Notes: a model not told the origin generated them from the sequence alone. A DNA stretch of 64,000 nt from an uncultured Stenotrophomonas sp. (GCF_913778665.1 NZ_CAJYVQ010000011.1:1-64000), one strand, 5' to 3'; shown: positions 1-9,765, numbered from the stretch's first letter. Program-made: numbers and translations.

Positions 1-1063
1 TGCGGCTACGCGAAGCCGACAGGTTTTCCGACGAGGTCTGCAGGTTGGCCACGACCGAGGTGAAGCGGTTCTGGATCGCACCGAGGTCGGCGCGGGTGCT
101 GTTGATCGCACCCAGGGCCTTGTCGACGATTTCCATCGCCTGCTGGGCGCCCTTCACGGTGCTGACGTCCAGGTTGCTGGCGTACTTTGCCGCCGGCGCC
201 GCCGCAGCGGCGGTGGCGGTGAAGGTCGGCGCGGTGGCGCCGGTCCAGGTGCCCGGGGTCGCGGTGATGGCCTTGAACGAGCCGTCAGCGTTGACGCTGT
301 CCTTGACCGAGGTCAGGGTCACGCCAGCGGTGCCGTTCACTTCAGCGTAGACGCCGGTCTCGCCGATCTTGGCGTTGATCGCGGTCACCAGCGCTTCACG
401 CGAGGCCTTGCCGGTGGCAGCGGCGTCGGCGCCCTGCTTGACCGAGACGTCGGCGATGGCCACACCGTTGATGGACAGGCCGGTGGTGCTGAAGTCGGCG
501 TTGGTGCCCGGGTCGGCCAGGGCCAGCGAGTTGGTATCGAACCTCGCGCCGCCCAGGGCATTGGCCTTGGCATCGATGGTCTTGTCGATGGCGATGGCCT
601 GGCCGGCGTTGGCACCGACCTGGAACAGCTGGCTGGAGAACGAGCCGTCCAGCAGCTTGGTACCGTTGAAGTCCGACTGCTTGGCGACGCGGTCGATTTC
701 CGAGACCAGCTGGGTCACTTCGGCCTGCAGGGCCTTGCGGTCGCTGGCCGAGTTGGTGGCGTTGGAGGCCTGCACCGACAGCTCGCGGACGCGCTGCAGG
801 TTGTTGCCGATTTCGGTCAGCGAGCCTTCGGCGACCTGGGCCAGCGAGATGCCGTCGTTGGCGTTGCGGATGGCCACGTCGGTACCGCGGATCTGCGTGC
901 CGAAGCGCTCGGAGATCGCCAGGCCGGCGGCGTCGTCCTTGGCGCTGTTGATGCGCGAACCGGAGGACAGGCGCTGGATGGTGGTGGCCAGCGAGCTGCC
1001 GCTGGTGCTCAGGTTACGCTGAGCATTCAACGACATCGTATTGGTGTTGATGACTTGTGCCAT
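1..1063 (-). CDS. fliC: Flagellin (partial, C-terminus beyond window)
   Basis: Structural subunit of the flagellar filament, exported through the flagellar type III apparatus. Read leftwards from the ATG at 1063 it gives 354 open codons and then leaves the window inside the conserved C-terminal D0/D1 region (ENLSASRSR). The N-terminus MAQVINTNTMSLNAQRN and the following 160 or so residues are nearly identical to the flagellin at 1136-2356, while the central surface-exposed part differs strongly. The start is preceded by AAGGA nine bases upstream. No FliA promoter is visible in the 72 bases before it, so it may be read from the promoter of its upstream neighbour despite a hairpin between them. 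The family assignment is certain; which numbered fliC copy it is cannot be told. Confidence 0.97.
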   Translation of the reverse strand, partial: MAQVINTNTMSLNAQRNLSTSGSSLATTIQRLSSGSRINSAKDDAAGLAISERFGTQIRGTDVAIRNANDGISLAQVAEGSLTEIGNNLQRVRELSVQASNATNSASDRKALQAEVTQLVSEIDRVAKQSDFNGTKLLDGSFSSQLFQVGANAGQAIAIDKTIDAKANALGGARFDTNSLALADPGTNADFSTTGLSINGVAIADVSVKQGADAAATGKASREALVTAINAKIGETGVYAEVNGTAGVTLTSVKDSVNADGSFKAITATPGTWTGATAPTFTATAAAAAPAAKYASNLDVSTVKGAQQAMEIVDKALGAINSTRADLGAIQNRFTSVVANLQTSSENLSASRSR

Positions 1064-1104
1064 GAGGAGAGGTCCTTGAGCGGTTGCACGTGAGTTGGGT
1101 TAGA

Positions 1105-1128
1105 CGCCCCCGACGTGCCCCGGGGGCG
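1105..1128 (-). terminator. GC-rich hairpin between the two flagellin genes
   Basis: Arms CGCCCCCG and CGGGGGCG form a perfect 8-bp stem around an 8-base loop, directly after the stop of the flagellin at 1136. On the minus strand it is followed by TCTAACCC, so the U-tract is poor. It is either a weak or partial terminator that lowers expression of the downstream flagellin, or an mRNA-stabilising structure. Confidence 0.4.
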
Positions 1129-1135
1129 GCTCATG

Positions 1136-2356
1136 TCAGCGCTGCAACAGGCTGAGCACGTTCTGCGGTACCTGGTTGGCCTGGGCCAGCATGGCCGTAC
1201 CGGCCTGCTGCAGGATCTGGGTGCGGGTCAGTTCGGCGGTTTCCTTGGCGAAGTCGGTATCGCGGATGCGGCTGCGCGAGGCCGACAGGTTCTCCGAGGA
1301 GGTCTGCAGGTTGGCCACCACCGAGGTGAAGCGGTTCTGGATCGCGCCGAGGTCGGCGCGGACGCTGTTGACCGACTCCAGGGCCTTGTCGACGATGGAC
1401 ATCGCCTTCTGCGCGCCTTCGGCGGTGGTGACGTTCAGGTCCTTGACGAAGCTGGCCGCTGCACCAGTCAGGGTGCCGCCGTTGGTGCTGGTCTCGGTCA
1501 GGCCCAGGCCGGCGAGGGTGGCGGCGGTGACGCCGGTCGGCGGCGTTGCGGCACTGACGCTCAGGGCGAAGGTCTGGCCATCCTTGACCGAGGCCAGGCT
1601 GACGACGCCGGCATTGACCGAGGCCACCACACCGGTTTCGCCCAGCTTGTTGTTGATCGCCGCCGCCGTGGCCGAGGTGATCGATTCGCCGGCCTTTACC
1701 GTGAAATCGCTGATGGTGACCGTGGTGGCGGTGCCGCCCGGCGGGGTCACCGAGACCTGCAGGCCGGAGTAGGTGGTGTCGGCGGTGGCCTTGTCGGCGG
1801 CGGCCAGGCTGGTGCCGGTGTAGCCGTTGGCGAAGGTGGCCGCGCCCAGCGAATCGGCCTTGGCGTTGACCACGCTGTTGATCGCGATCGCCTGGCCAGC
1901 GTTGGCGCCGACCTGGAACAGCTGGCTGGTGAAGCTGCCATCGAGCAGCTTGGTGCCGTTGAAGTCGGCCTGCTTGGCGACGCGGTCGATTTCGCTGACC
2001 AGCTGGGTCACTTCGGCCTGCAGGGCCTTGCGGTCGCTGGCCGAGTTGGTGGCGTTGGAGGCCTGCACGCCCAGTTCGCGGATGCGCTGCAGGTTGTTGC
2101 CGACTTCGTTCAGCGAACCTTCGGCCACCTGGGCCAGCGAGATGCCGTCGTTGGCGTTGCGGATGGCCACGTCCAGACCGCGGATCTGGGTGGTGAAGCG
2201 CTCGCTGATGGCCAGGCCGGCGGCGTCGTCCTTCGCGCTGTTGATGCGCAGGCCGGACGAGAGGCGCTGGATGGTGGTAGCGAGCGAGCTGCCGCTGGTG
2301 CTCAGGTTGCGCTGAGCGTTGAGCGACATCGTATTGGTGTTGATTACCTGTGCCAT
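1136..2356 (-). CDS. fliC: Flagellin (complete)
   Basis: Filament subunit of 406 residues with conserved N-terminal (about 1-170) and C-terminal (last 90, ending LSLLQR) D0/D1 coiled-coil domains. The Thr/Ala/Gly-rich central D2/D3 domain shares little with that of the flagellin at 1-1063. The frame stays open to 2470, but the start is set at the ATG at 2356: it begins the invariant MAQVINTNTM motif and is preceded by GAGGAGA at good spacing. A near-consensus FliA (sigma-28) promoter lies 94 bases upstream at 2450-2476, so this is a late-class gene. Tandem flagellin copies are usual in Stenotrophomonas. Confidence 0.98.
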   Translation of the reverse strand: MAQVINTNTMSLNAQRNLSTSGSSLATTIQRLSSGLRINSAKDDAAGLAISERFTTQIRGLDVAIRNANDGISLAQVAEGSLNEVGNNLQRIRELGVQASNATNSASDRKALQAEVTQLVSEIDRVAKQADFNGTKLLDGSFTSQLFQVGANAGQAIAINSVVNAKADSLGAATFANGYTGTSLAAADKATADTTYSGLQVSVTPPGGTATTVTISDFTVKAGESITSATAAAINNKLGETGVVASVNAGVVSLASVKDGQTFALSVSAATPPTGVTAATLAGLGLTETSTNGGTLTGAAASFVKDLNVTTAEGAQKAMSIVDKALESVNSVRADLGAIQNRFTSVVANLQTSSENLSASRSRIRDTDFAKETAELTRTQILQQAGTAMLAQANQVPQNVLSLLQR

Positions 2357-2449
2357 GGGGTCGTCTCCTCTTATATGGAACCCGTTGGTGAATGAAGCGA
2401 AGCGCCGCCTGTTTTTTGTGTGGCTGTGTGCTTCGCCGTTGCCAAATGA

Positions 2450-2476
2450 ATAACGGCGCTTTGTCAACAACCTTTA
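2450..2476 (-). promoter_or_regulatory. FliA (sigma-28) promoter of the flagellin gene
   Basis: On the minus strand it reads TAAAGGTT, an 11-base spacer, then GCCGTTAT. The FliA consensus is TAAAGTTT-N11-GCCGATAA, so there are only a few mismatches at exact spacing. The -10 half is identical to that of the flgM promoter at 15408-15434. Confidence 0.88.
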
Positions 2477-2718
2477 GCCGTGAATTCCGCTGAAGCTGCA
2501 ATTCGTTGCCGGAGGCTGTTTTTCCGGAGTTTTCCGCCCTTTGCTGGGCGTGATGGCGTCACCGGAAGGGGCGGCCGGGCGAGCCCGGCCAGCGCTGATG
2601 AAGGTATCGGCGCGGGTGCCCCGGGCTTGATGGGCAATCACGGAAAATTCCCCGGACCGCCATCCCGGCAGCGCCGGGCCACGCCCGGCGACTGCAGCGA
2701 TATCGACATCCGGAAACG
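2477..2718. other. Intergenic stretch upstream of the flagellin promoter
   Basis: About 240 bases between the flagellin promoter and the flgL terminator. No convincing coding frame was found. It may hold activator sites, but no specific operator is recognisable. Confidence 0.5.
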
Positions 2719-2751
2719 AAAAAGGCCGCGATGCAAGGGCATCGCGGCCTT
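2719..2751 (-). terminator. Rho-independent terminator of the flgG-flgL operon
   Basis: A perfect 13-bp stem (2722-2734 with 2739-2751) around the tetraloop AAGG. On the minus strand it is followed by a run of T. It lies 24 bases after the flgL stop. Confidence 0.92.
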
Positions 2752-2774
2752 CCAGAGCAGGCGTTGTGGAAGCG

Positions 2775-3977
2775 TCAGCGGATCTTGTTGAACAGCGACA
2801 TCGACTGCATCTGCGAGAAGATCGTCTGCGCCGCCTGCAGTGCAGTGCTCTGCAGCTGGTACTGGCTCAGTGCATCGGCGTAGTCGAGGTCGCGCATCTG
2901 CGACAGCGTGGTCTTCAACGTCACGCCGTTGGCCTCACGCATGTCGGCGGCGTTGTCCAGCGCCTTCAGCTGTGCGCCACCGGCGGCGCGCGAATCGATC
3001 ATCCGTTCCGACGCACGTGCGACATCGCGCAGCGCGCTCTGCAGCTCGTTCTGCTGTGCGGACATCTTGGCGGTGGTGCCGGTGTCGGCATCCAGTGCGG
3101 CAATCAGCTTGTCCATGGTGTCGAAGATGTCGCGGCTGGTCGCGGGCGTGACGTTGAAGCTGTCCCCGGCCGCGGGCGCGCCGGTGATCTGCAGGCGCAC
3201 ACCGTTCACTTCAACGTTGTCGCCGGCCTTGAAGGTGCCGGTGCCGGTCACGTTGCCGGCACCGTCCAGCACCTGGTACTGGTCGGCGGCGGTGAAGCGG
3301 ATGCTGAACGTCTGCCCGTTCCAGCTGTCACTGCCATCGCGGGTGATGTTGGTCAGCACGCCATTGCCGGTGTTGCCGGCCGCGGCATTGCCGTCGACGA
3401 ACCCATCGCCTGTGGGGATGCGCATGAAGATCTCGCTGCCGGGCAGCGCATCGTGCACATAGGTATCCGGGCCGACTTCGATCTGGCGCTGGGTCTGGTC
3501 GCCACGGTAGACCACCTTGCCGTTGATCTTGGCGAATGGCGGATCACCGTCGTTGGTGCCGCCGAACACATAGCGGCCGGTGCCATCGTCGGCGTTGGCC
3601 AGCGACATCAGGCCGTCGCGGATCTGGTTCAACTCGGTGATCAACGTCTTCTTGTCGGCCGCGCTCAGCGCCGGGTTGCTGGCCTGGATGGTCAGATCAT
3701 TGACGCGTGCCATCATGTCGTTGACCTGGGCCAGGGTGTTTTCCTGCACCCCGAGGCGGTTCTGCACGTTGCCTGCATTGAGCTTCATCCGGTCCAGTGC
3801 CGCCAGGCTGCGGTCAAGCCCGACTGCGGCACCGGCCGCGACCGGGTCGTCCTTGGCGCTGACGATCTTGCTGCCGGTGGCGATCTGCTGCTCCAGGTGG
3901 CTGAGCTTGGCCTGCTTGGCCATCATCAGCGACACCGACTGGTTGAACATCATGCTGGTGGAGATGCGGCTGCTCAT
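2775..3977 (-). CDS. flgL: Flagellar hook-filament junction protein FlgL (HAP3)
   Basis: A 400-residue protein joining hook and filament. It begins MSSRISTSMMFNQSVSLMM and has flagellin-like N- and C-terminal coiled-coil regions (about 1-140 and 320-400, ending MQSMSLFNKIR), with a beta-rich centre that is typical for FlgL. Its start overlaps the flgK stop by four bases (ATGA), so the two are translationally coupled. It is the last gene of the flgGHIJKL operon and is followed by a strong terminator. Confidence 0.97.
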   Translation of the reverse strand: MSSRISTSMMFNQSVSLMMAKQAKLSHLEQQIATGSKIVSAKDDPVAAGAAVGLDRSLAALDRMKLNAGNVQNRLGVQENTLAQVNDMMARVNDLTIQASNPALSAADKKTLITELNQIRDGLMSLANADDGTGRYVFGGTNDGDPPFAKINGKVVYRGDQTQRQIEVGPDTYVHDALPGSEIFMRIPTGDGFVDGNAAAGNTGNGVLTNITRDGSDSWNGQTFSIRFTAADQYQVLDGAGNVTGTGTFKAGDNVEVNGVRLQITGAPAAGDSFNVTPATSRDIFDTMDKLIAALDADTGTTAKMSAQQNELQSALRDVARASERMIDSRAAGGAQLKALDNAADMREANGVTLKTTLSQMRDLDYADALSQYQLQSTALQAAQTIFSQMQSMSLFNKIR

Positions 3978-5866
3978 CGGCGGACGGCTCCCAGGATGGT
4001 CTGGAACATGCTGTCGGCGGTGGAGATCAACTGCGACGCGGCCTGGTAAGCCTGCTGCAGGCGCAGCATGTCGGCGGCTTCCTCATCCAGGTTGACGCCG
4101 GACACTTCGTCGCGCGCCTCCTGCGCCTTGTCATTGATCACCAGCTGCGCCTCCAGCGAGTACTCGGCCGAACGTGCGGCGGCGCCGACCTGCGTGGTCA
4201 GGCCGCCCAGCGCACCGTTGAGGGTGACCGTGCCGCTGTTGAACGCCTTGGCGCTCTCGACTTTGGACAGGCGGGTCGCATTGCTGTTGTCCGACGAACC
4301 GGCCGGGGTCGGGGTGATGTTGAAGGTGTCGCCGACCTTGGGCGCACCGTCCAGCACGAAACTCCAGCCGTTGGCGCTGATGGTCTGGCCCGGTGTATAG
4401 GTCTGCGGCGGGCCGCCATCAATGGTGTAGGTGGTGGCCGAGGTGAACACGATCGCGGCCGGATTGCGCAGGTTCGCGTTGCTCGAATCGGTGACGGTGA
4501 CCCCGCTGAGCTTGCCGGTGCCCGTGTTGGCGGTCGCGGCCGCACCCTTGACCGCAGCGGCGGCGGCGATGCGCGACGGATCGGTGATCGCCACTTCCAT
4601 GCTGCCGGCCACCCCGGCGGTCGGCTGCAACAGGAAGCGGTCGTTGGCGGCCGGTGTGCCGCCGACCACCAGGTTGACGCCGTTGATCACCAGCGGATCG
4701 GCGGCGGTACCGGTACCGGTCAGCGGAATGCTGGCGCCGGTGTCGGCGCGGCTGGCCTTCCAGTTCGTGCCATCGAACTGCAGCATCACGTTCTGCGCGT
4801 CCAGCTTGCCCAGATCACCATACGTGGCGCTGAGGCTGGCGGTGCCGGTGTTGCTGGTGTTGCCGGTGACGCGCGGATTACCGATGTTGAAGAAGTCGCC
4901 ACCGAGCTGGCCGTACAGGTCAACGCCCTGGTGGTGCACCTGGTTGAAGCTCTCTGCCAGGCCTACGGCCAGCTTGCCCAGTTCGGCCTGGGCCGGCGTC
5001 AGCACGGTGTCGCGGAACTCCAGCAGGCCGCCGATCTGCCCGCCGACCGCCTTCGGGTCGAGCCGGATCGTGTTGCCTTGGGTTTCCAGTGCCAGCTGCA
5101 GGCGCTCGGGCTGGTAAGGATCGGCCACGGTGCTCACCTTGGTCGCCGTGGTGCCCACCACCAGCGCGTTGCCGCCAGCGGTGTAGACGTTCATGATGCC
5201 GCCGTCCTGGATCACCGCGGTGCCGCCGGTGTAGCCGATCAGCTGGCTGATCAGCTGGTCGCGGCGATCGAGCAGGTCAGGCGCCGCGCTGGCGACATTG
5301 GTGCCGATGGCACCGTTGATCTGAGCGATTTCCTGCGCCAGTCGGTTGACCTCGGTGGCACCGGCCAGCAGGCCGTTGTTGACCTCGCTGTTGAGGTTGT
5401 TCAGGTGCGTGTTGAGCTGCACGAAGCGGTTGGCCAGGGCCTTGCCGCCGTCCAGCATGTTCTGGCGGTCGGCGGTGCCGGCAGCATTGGAGGACAGGCC
5501 GCTGACCGAGTCGAAGAACTTCGACCAGACGCCGGAGACATTGGTGGCCGCATCGGAGAACAGCGAATTGACCCGATCGGCCATGCCCGAAAGCTGCTTC
5601 AAGCGCGCCAGCTCACCGCTGCTGTCGAGTAGGCGCGAGATCGCCAGTTGGTCGGCGGTGCGGCGGATGTCAGTGATGCGGGTGCCGTTGCCGACCGTGC
5701 CGTAGCCATAGTTCTGCGGATCGGCGGTGGCGAAGTTGACCTTCTGCCGGCTGTAACCGGGGGTATTGAGGTTGGCCACGTTGTGGCTGGTGGTCGCCAA
5801 CGCACGCTGGAAGGCGAGCAGGGCACCGGTACCGGTGGAAAGTACGCTGGACATGGGGTTCCTCAA
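3974..5866 (-). CDS. flgK: Flagellar hook-associated protein FlgK (HAP1)
   Basis: A 630-residue first junction protein on the distal hook. The N-terminal rod-type motif (LATTSHNVANLNTPGYSRQ, about residues 22-40) and the C-terminal segment (NLDEEAADMLRLQQAYQAAS) are diagnostic of the rod/hook/HAP family. The large middle part is variable and Ala/Thr/Gly-rich. The start overlaps the flgJ stop by four bases and the stop overlaps the flgL start by four, in the conserved order J-K-L. Confidence 0.97.
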   Translation of the reverse strand: MRNPMSSVLSTGTGALLAFQRALATTSHNVANLNTPGYSRQKVNFATADPQNYGYGTVGNGTRITDIRRTADQLAISRLLDSSGELARLKQLSGMADRVNSLFSDAATNVSGVWSKFFDSVSGLSSNAAGTADRQNMLDGGKALANRFVQLNTHLNNLNSEVNNGLLAGATEVNRLAQEIAQINGAIGTNVASAAPDLLDRRDQLISQLIGYTGGTAVIQDGGIMNVYTAGGNALVVGTTATKVSTVADPYQPERLQLALETQGNTIRLDPKAVGGQIGGLLEFRDTVLTPAQAELGKLAVGLAESFNQVHHQGVDLYGQLGGDFFNIGNPRVTGNTSNTGTASLSATYGDLGKLDAQNVMLQFDGTNWKASRADTGASIPLTGTGTAADPLVINGVNLVVGGTPAANDRFLLQPTAGVAGSMEVAITDPSRIAAAAAVKGAAATANTGTGKLSGVTVTDSSNANLRNPAAIVFTSATTYTIDGGPPQTYTPGQTISANGWSFVLDGAPKVGDTFNITPTPAGSSDNSNATRLSKVESAKAFNSGTVTLNGALGGLTTQVGAAARSAEYSLEAQLVINDKAQEARDEVSGVNLDEEAADMLRLQQAYQAASQLISTADSMFQTILGAVRR

Positions 5867-7062
5867 CGACGGGTGATACCCAGCGCCGCGGTTGCGGTGC
5901 TGGCGAAGGTCTGGCCAAGGCGCGAGCCGGCATCGGCCACGGCGGCGACGGCGCGCTCGATGGTCGGGCCGCCGGCGATCGCGGCGATCTTGGCCGCGTA
6001 ACGCGGATCGGTGGCATAGCCGGCGCGTTGCAGGCCGCGGGCGAAGCCCTGCACATCCGTACCGGCCTGCAGTGCCTGCTGGTAGCGCGGGCTGGTCTTC
6101 AGCAGGCGCACGTAGTCGGCGAAGCTCTCGGCCGGCGAGCTGTAGGCGCGGAAGCTGGCGGTTTCGTTGCGGCGCACGCCGTCAACGTATTCATGGGTGC
6201 CGGCCTCGACGCGCTGCCCACTCCAGCCGGTGGCCTTGATCCCAAACAGGTTGTGCGAGGTGCTGCCATCGGCCTGGCGGATATGGCGCTTGCCCCAGCC
6301 GGTTTCCAGCGCGGCCTGGGCCACCAGTGCGCGTGCGTCGACGCCCAGTTCCCTGGCCGCGCTCTGCGCGTGCTGCCAGATGCTGGCGACGAAGCCTTCC
6401 GGCGTATGCGCACCCAGCTGGGCGACAGCGGTACGTGTGGCCATCGCGTCGGCAGGGCTGATCGCGGTACCGCGATTGCTGGCGGTGGCGGCCCACTGGT
6501 CGCTGCCCGCTGCCCAGTCCTCGCCCTGCAGGCCACCGATGTACGGATCCTCGGTGCCCAGCGAGCGGTGCATGCTGCTGCTCTCGCGGCCGGCGATCAG
6601 GTCCAGGGCCTGCTCCATCGGAGCCGCCGCGGCCTGCGCGCCCGACTGGGCGCCCGCCGCCATCTGCTGCAGCAGGCGCACCGCCTGGCTGCCGTCTTCC
6701 AGCGGCAGCGACGGGGCCGGCTTGGCCGGCGCATTCAACTGGTAGGCGCGACTGGCCTTGGCCGGGTCCACGCGGGTATCCAGCGCCGGGCCCTCGGCGG
6801 CCTGGCCGGACAACTGGCGGGCGATCATCCCCGACAGGCCCAGACCCTTGCCGCGCGTCATTGCCTCGGCAATCTTCTGGTCGTACATGTCGCGGAACAT
6901 CTTGTTCTCGCCGGGGAACAGCGAGTCGCCGAAGCTGGCATCACGCATGCTCTTGACCAGCATCTGCGCGAACTGGCCTTCCAGCTGGCGTGCAACCTTG
7001 TCGATCTTGGCCGGATCGTTCTGTTGCGCCGGATGCAGATCGAATGCGGGAGTGATGCGCAT
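5863..7062 (-). CDS. flgJ: Flagellar rod assembly protein and peptidoglycan hydrolase FlgJ
   Basis: Bifunctional periplasmic protein of 399 residues. The N-terminal rod-capping domain is about residues 1-100. The C-terminal glucosaminidase domain (about 225-360) contains ALETGWGKRHI with the probable catalytic Glu253 and opens peptidoglycan for the growing rod. It is longer than the roughly 315-residue enterobacterial protein because of an Ala/Gln/Pro-rich linker (about 100-220) and a C-terminal extension. The start lies two bases after the flgI stop and it overlaps flgK by four bases. Confidence 0.96.
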   Translation of the reverse strand: MRITPAFDLHPAQQNDPAKIDKVARQLEGQFAQMLVKSMRDASFGDSLFPGENKMFRDMYDQKIAEAMTRGKGLGLSGMIARQLSGQAAEGPALDTRVDPAKASRAYQLNAPAKPAPSLPLEDGSQAVRLLQQMAAGAQSGAQAAAAPMEQALDLIAGRESSSMHRSLGTEDPYIGGLQGEDWAAGSDQWAATASNRGTAISPADAMATRTAVAQLGAHTPEGFVASIWQHAQSAARELGVDARALVAQAALETGWGKRHIRQADGSTSHNLFGIKATGWSGQRVEAGTHEYVDGVRRNETASFRAYSSPAESFADYVRLLKTSPRYQQALQAGTDVQGFARGLQRAGYATDPRYAAKIAAIAGGPTIERAVAAVADAGSRLGQTFASTATAALGITRR

Positions 7063-7063
7063 G

Positions 7064-8206
7064 TCAGATCACCTCAAGCTCGGCGCTCAGTGCGCCGGCC
7101 TGCTTCAGGGCTTCCAGGATCGCGATGAGATCGCCCGGCGCCGCGCCCACGGCGTTCACGGCGTGGACGATCTCGTCCAGGGTGGTGCCGCCGCTGAACT
7201 TGAACATGCGGCTGCCATCGTTGGTGGCTGTGATGGTCGATTGCGGGGTGGCCACGGTGCGGCCGCCGGAAAGCGCGTTGGGCTGGCTGACGTTGGTGTT
7301 TTCCTGGATTGTCACCGTCAGCGAACCATGCGCGATCGCAGCGGGGCCAACGCGTACCTGCTGGCCGATGACCACGGTGCCGGTACGTGAATTGACCACA
7401 ACCTTGGCCGGGGCGCTGCCAGGGGTCAGTTCCAGGTTCTCGATGCGGGCCAGCAGGCCGATGCGCGCACCTGGGTCGGTTGGCGCGGTGACGGCCACGG
7501 TCACGCCATCGACCGCACGCGCCGCGCCTTCGCCGAACGCGTTGTTGAGCGCAGCGACCATCCGCGAGACGGTGGTGAAATCGTTGTTGTGCAGGTTCAG
7601 GGTGATGTCGCCGCCATTGGCCAGCGGATCGGGCAGGGCACGCTCGACGGTGGCGCCATTGGGAATGCGGCCGACACTGGGGACGTTCACCGAGACCCGC
7701 GAACCGTCCTTGCCCTGCGCGCCGAAGCCACCCACGATCAGGTTGCCCTGCGCGATGGCGTAGATCTGGCCGTCGGCACCGCGCAGCGGGGCCATCAGCA
7801 GCGAGCCGCCGCGCAGCGATACCGCATTGCCAATCGAGGACACGGTGATGTCGATCGGCTGGCCCGGCTTGGCAAACGGCGGCAGCTCGGCATGGATCGC
7901 CACGGCGGCCACGTTCTTGAGCTGCGGATTGACGTTCGGCGGCACGTTGACGCCCAGTTCGCCGAGCAGGTTCTTCAGGCTCTGCACGGTGAAGGGCGCC
8001 TGGCTGGTGCGGTCGCCGCTGCCATCCAGGCCGACCACCAGGCCGTAGCCCACCAGCGCGTTGCCGCGCACACCACCGACCTGGGCCAGGTCCTTGATGC
8101 GCTCGGCGCTGGCCGGAAACGCAACGGCGATGACCAGGAAAAGCGCGCCGTGGAGCGACGCCATGCGTCGCTGCCAGGAAGAAGAGGAGAAGAGTTTCAT
8201 GGCCAT
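7064..8206 (-). CDS. flgI: Flagellar P-ring protein FlgI
   Basis: A 380-residue periplasmic subunit of the P ring around the rod in the peptidoglycan layer. A signal peptide ends near AFPASA, followed by the conserved [26 protein letters not shown]. The C-terminus has the family motif for BON-like folding ([27 protein letters not shown]). Three in-frame ATGs (8206, 8200 and 8164) could all start a workable signal peptide; the first is used, two bases after flgH. Confidence 0.97.
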   Translation of the reverse strand: MAMKLFSSSSWQRRMASLHGALFLVIAVAFPASAERIKDLAQVGGVRGNALVGYGLVVGLDGSGDRTSQAPFTVQSLKNLLGELGVNVPPNVNPQLKNVAAVAIHAELPPFAKPGQPIDITVSSIGNAVSLRGGSLLMAPLRGADGQIYAIAQGNLIVGGFGAQGKDGSRVSVNVPSVGRIPNGATVERALPDPLANGGDITLNLHNNDFTTVSRMVAALNNAFGEGAARAVDGVTVAVTAPTDPGARIGLLARIENLELTPGSAPAKVVVNSRTGTVVIGQQVRVGPAAIAHGSLTVTIQENTNVSQPNALSGGRTVATPQSTITATNDGSRMFKFSGGTTLDEIVHAVNAVGAAPGDLIAILEALKQAGALSAELEVI

Positions 8207-8208
8207 AC

Positions 8209-8901
8209 TCAGAACGGCGTCAGGCCGGAGTTGAAGAAGCGGCTCAGCCAGCCCATCGCGTTGGACTGCGCGACAGGGCCGCGGCCGCCGTAGACGATGC
8301 GTGCCTCAGCCACGCGGCTGGAAGGCACAGTGTTGTCCGCGCTGATGTCGCCGGGGCGCACGATGCCCTGTACCTGCACCAGCTCGTCGCCCTGGTTCAG
8401 GCGCAGGTTCTTCTGCCCCTGTACCACCAGGTTGCCATTGGGCAGCCGCTGCACCACGGTGACGGTCACGCTGCCCTGCAGCCGGTTGCTCTGCGCACTG
8501 TTGCCCTTGCCGGTGAAATCACGCTTGCCGGTCGCGGTGGCGCTGAGGATGTCCTTGCCGCCGAGGGTGACCGGCGCGCCGAGGATGGACGGCGTGCCCA
8601 GGCTCAGGTTCGATTCCTTGTTGGTGGCAGTGTTGGCACTGGTCTGCGCGGTGGTATTTTCCAGCAGGGTGATGGTCAGCAGGTCGCCGACATCGCGTGC
8701 GCGGCGGTCTGAATACAGCTGCAGGGTCGGGCCGGCGGCATAGATCGCACCGGCGGTCGGCGCGGCCTGCGGCGGCACGATCGGCTGGATCGGCGCCATC
8801 GCCGGATACGGGCGCACATCGCCCGCGATCACGCAGCCACCGAGCAGGGCGACCACGGTGCAGGCGAGGGCAGTGCGGGCGAGTTTGAAAGTGAGCGACA
8901 T
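8209..8901 (-). CDS. flgH: Flagellar L-ring lipoprotein FlgH
   Basis: A 230-residue outer-membrane lipoprotein forming the L ring. The signal peptide ends with the lipobox LLGGC (Cys near residue 22). The mature part holds family blocks such as [19 protein letters not shown] and [16 protein letters not shown]. It lies between flgG (23 bases) and flgI (2 bases). Confidence 0.97.
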   Translation of the reverse strand: MSLTFKLARTALACTVVALLGGCVIAGDVRPYPAMAPIQPIVPPQAAPTAGAIYAAGPTLQLYSDRRARDVGDLLTITLLENTTAQTSANTATNKESNLSLGTPSILGAPVTLGGKDILSATATGKRDFTGKGNSAQSNRLQGSVTVTVVQRLPNGNLVVQGQKNLRLNQGDELVQVQGIVRPGDISADNTVPSSRVAEARIVYGGRGPVAQSNAMGWLSRFFNSGLTPF

Positions 8902-8923
8902 GGCGTTTTCCCGGTTGGGCCGG

Positions 8924-9709
8924 TCAGAGCTTGTTGCTGAGGTAACCGAGCATCGAGTCGGTGGTGGAGATCGCCTTGGCGTTCATTTCGTAGGCGCGCT
9001 GGGTTTCGATCATCGACACCAGCTCTTCCACCACGTTGACGTTGCTGCCTTCCAGCGCGCCCTGCACCACGGTGCCCAGGCCATTCAGGCCCGGGTTGCC
9101 GTTCTGCGCCGGGCCCGATGCAGTGGTCTCCAGGAACAGGTTTTCGCCGCGCGCCTGCAGGCCGGCCGGGTTGACGAAATCGGTCAGGGTCAGCGCGCCC
9201 ACCTCCACAGAGGCCGCGTTGTCGGCCATCTTCACGCTGATGGTGCCGTCGGTGCCGATGGTCACCGATTGCGCCCCTTCGGGAATCTGGATGCCTGGCT
9301 GTACCGGGTAGCCGCTGTTGGTGACCAGTTCGCTGTCCTGGTTGATCTTGAACGAGCCGTCGCGGGTGTAGGCCGAGCTGCCGTCGGGCATCTGCACTTC
9401 GAAGAAGCCGCGGCCGTTGACCATCACGTCAAGCGCGCGGCCGGTCTGCTGCTGGCTGCCCTGCTCGAAGTTCTTGGCGGTGGCGACCACGCGCACGCCG
9501 GTGCCCAGCTGCAGGCCGGTCGGCAGTTGTGTCTGTGCCGAGGAGGAGCCGCCGGGCTGGCGCACCTGCTGGTACAGCAGGTCCTCGAAGCTGGCACGGT
9601 CCTGCTTGAAGCCGGTGGTGTTGGTGTTGGCGAGGTTGTTGGAAACCACCGACATGCGCATCTGCTGCGCATCCAGTCCGGTTTTTGCGATCCACAATGC
9701 CTGGTTCAT
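8924..9709 (-). CDS. flgG: Flagellar distal rod protein FlgG
   Basis: A 261-residue distal rod subunit. It has the N-terminal rod motif (VVSNNLANTNTTGFKQDRA, about 24-42) and the C-terminal motif SNVNVVEELVSMIETQRAYE. It opens the flgGHIJKL operon: the gap to flgF is 103 bases and holds a consensus sigma-54 promoter at 9766-9781. Confidence 0.98.
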   Translation of the reverse strand: MNQALWIAKTGLDAQQMRMSVVSNNLANTNTTGFKQDRASFEDLLYQQVRQPGGSSSAQTQLPTGLQLGTGVRVVATAKNFEQGSQQQTGRALDVMVNGRGFFEVQMPDGSSAYTRDGSFKINQDSELVTNSGYPVQPGIQIPEGAQSVTIGTDGTISVKMADNAASVEVGALTLTDFVNPAGLQARGENLFLETTASGPAQNGNPGLNGLGTVVQGALEGSNVNVVEELVSMIETQRAYEMNAKAISTTDSMLGYLSNKL

Positions 9710-9765
9710 CTTCGCTGTCCTGTCTGGTGGAACTGGCCGCGCGGTGCGGCCCTTGGTATCGGGTG

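Noticed and set aside
2495..2512. Sigma-54-like sequence CGGCAAC-GAA-TTGC on the minus strand upstream of the flagellin
   Set aside because: The GG and GC elements are nine bases apart instead of ten, and sigma-54 promoters do not tolerate that. The FliA site nearer the gene explains expression.
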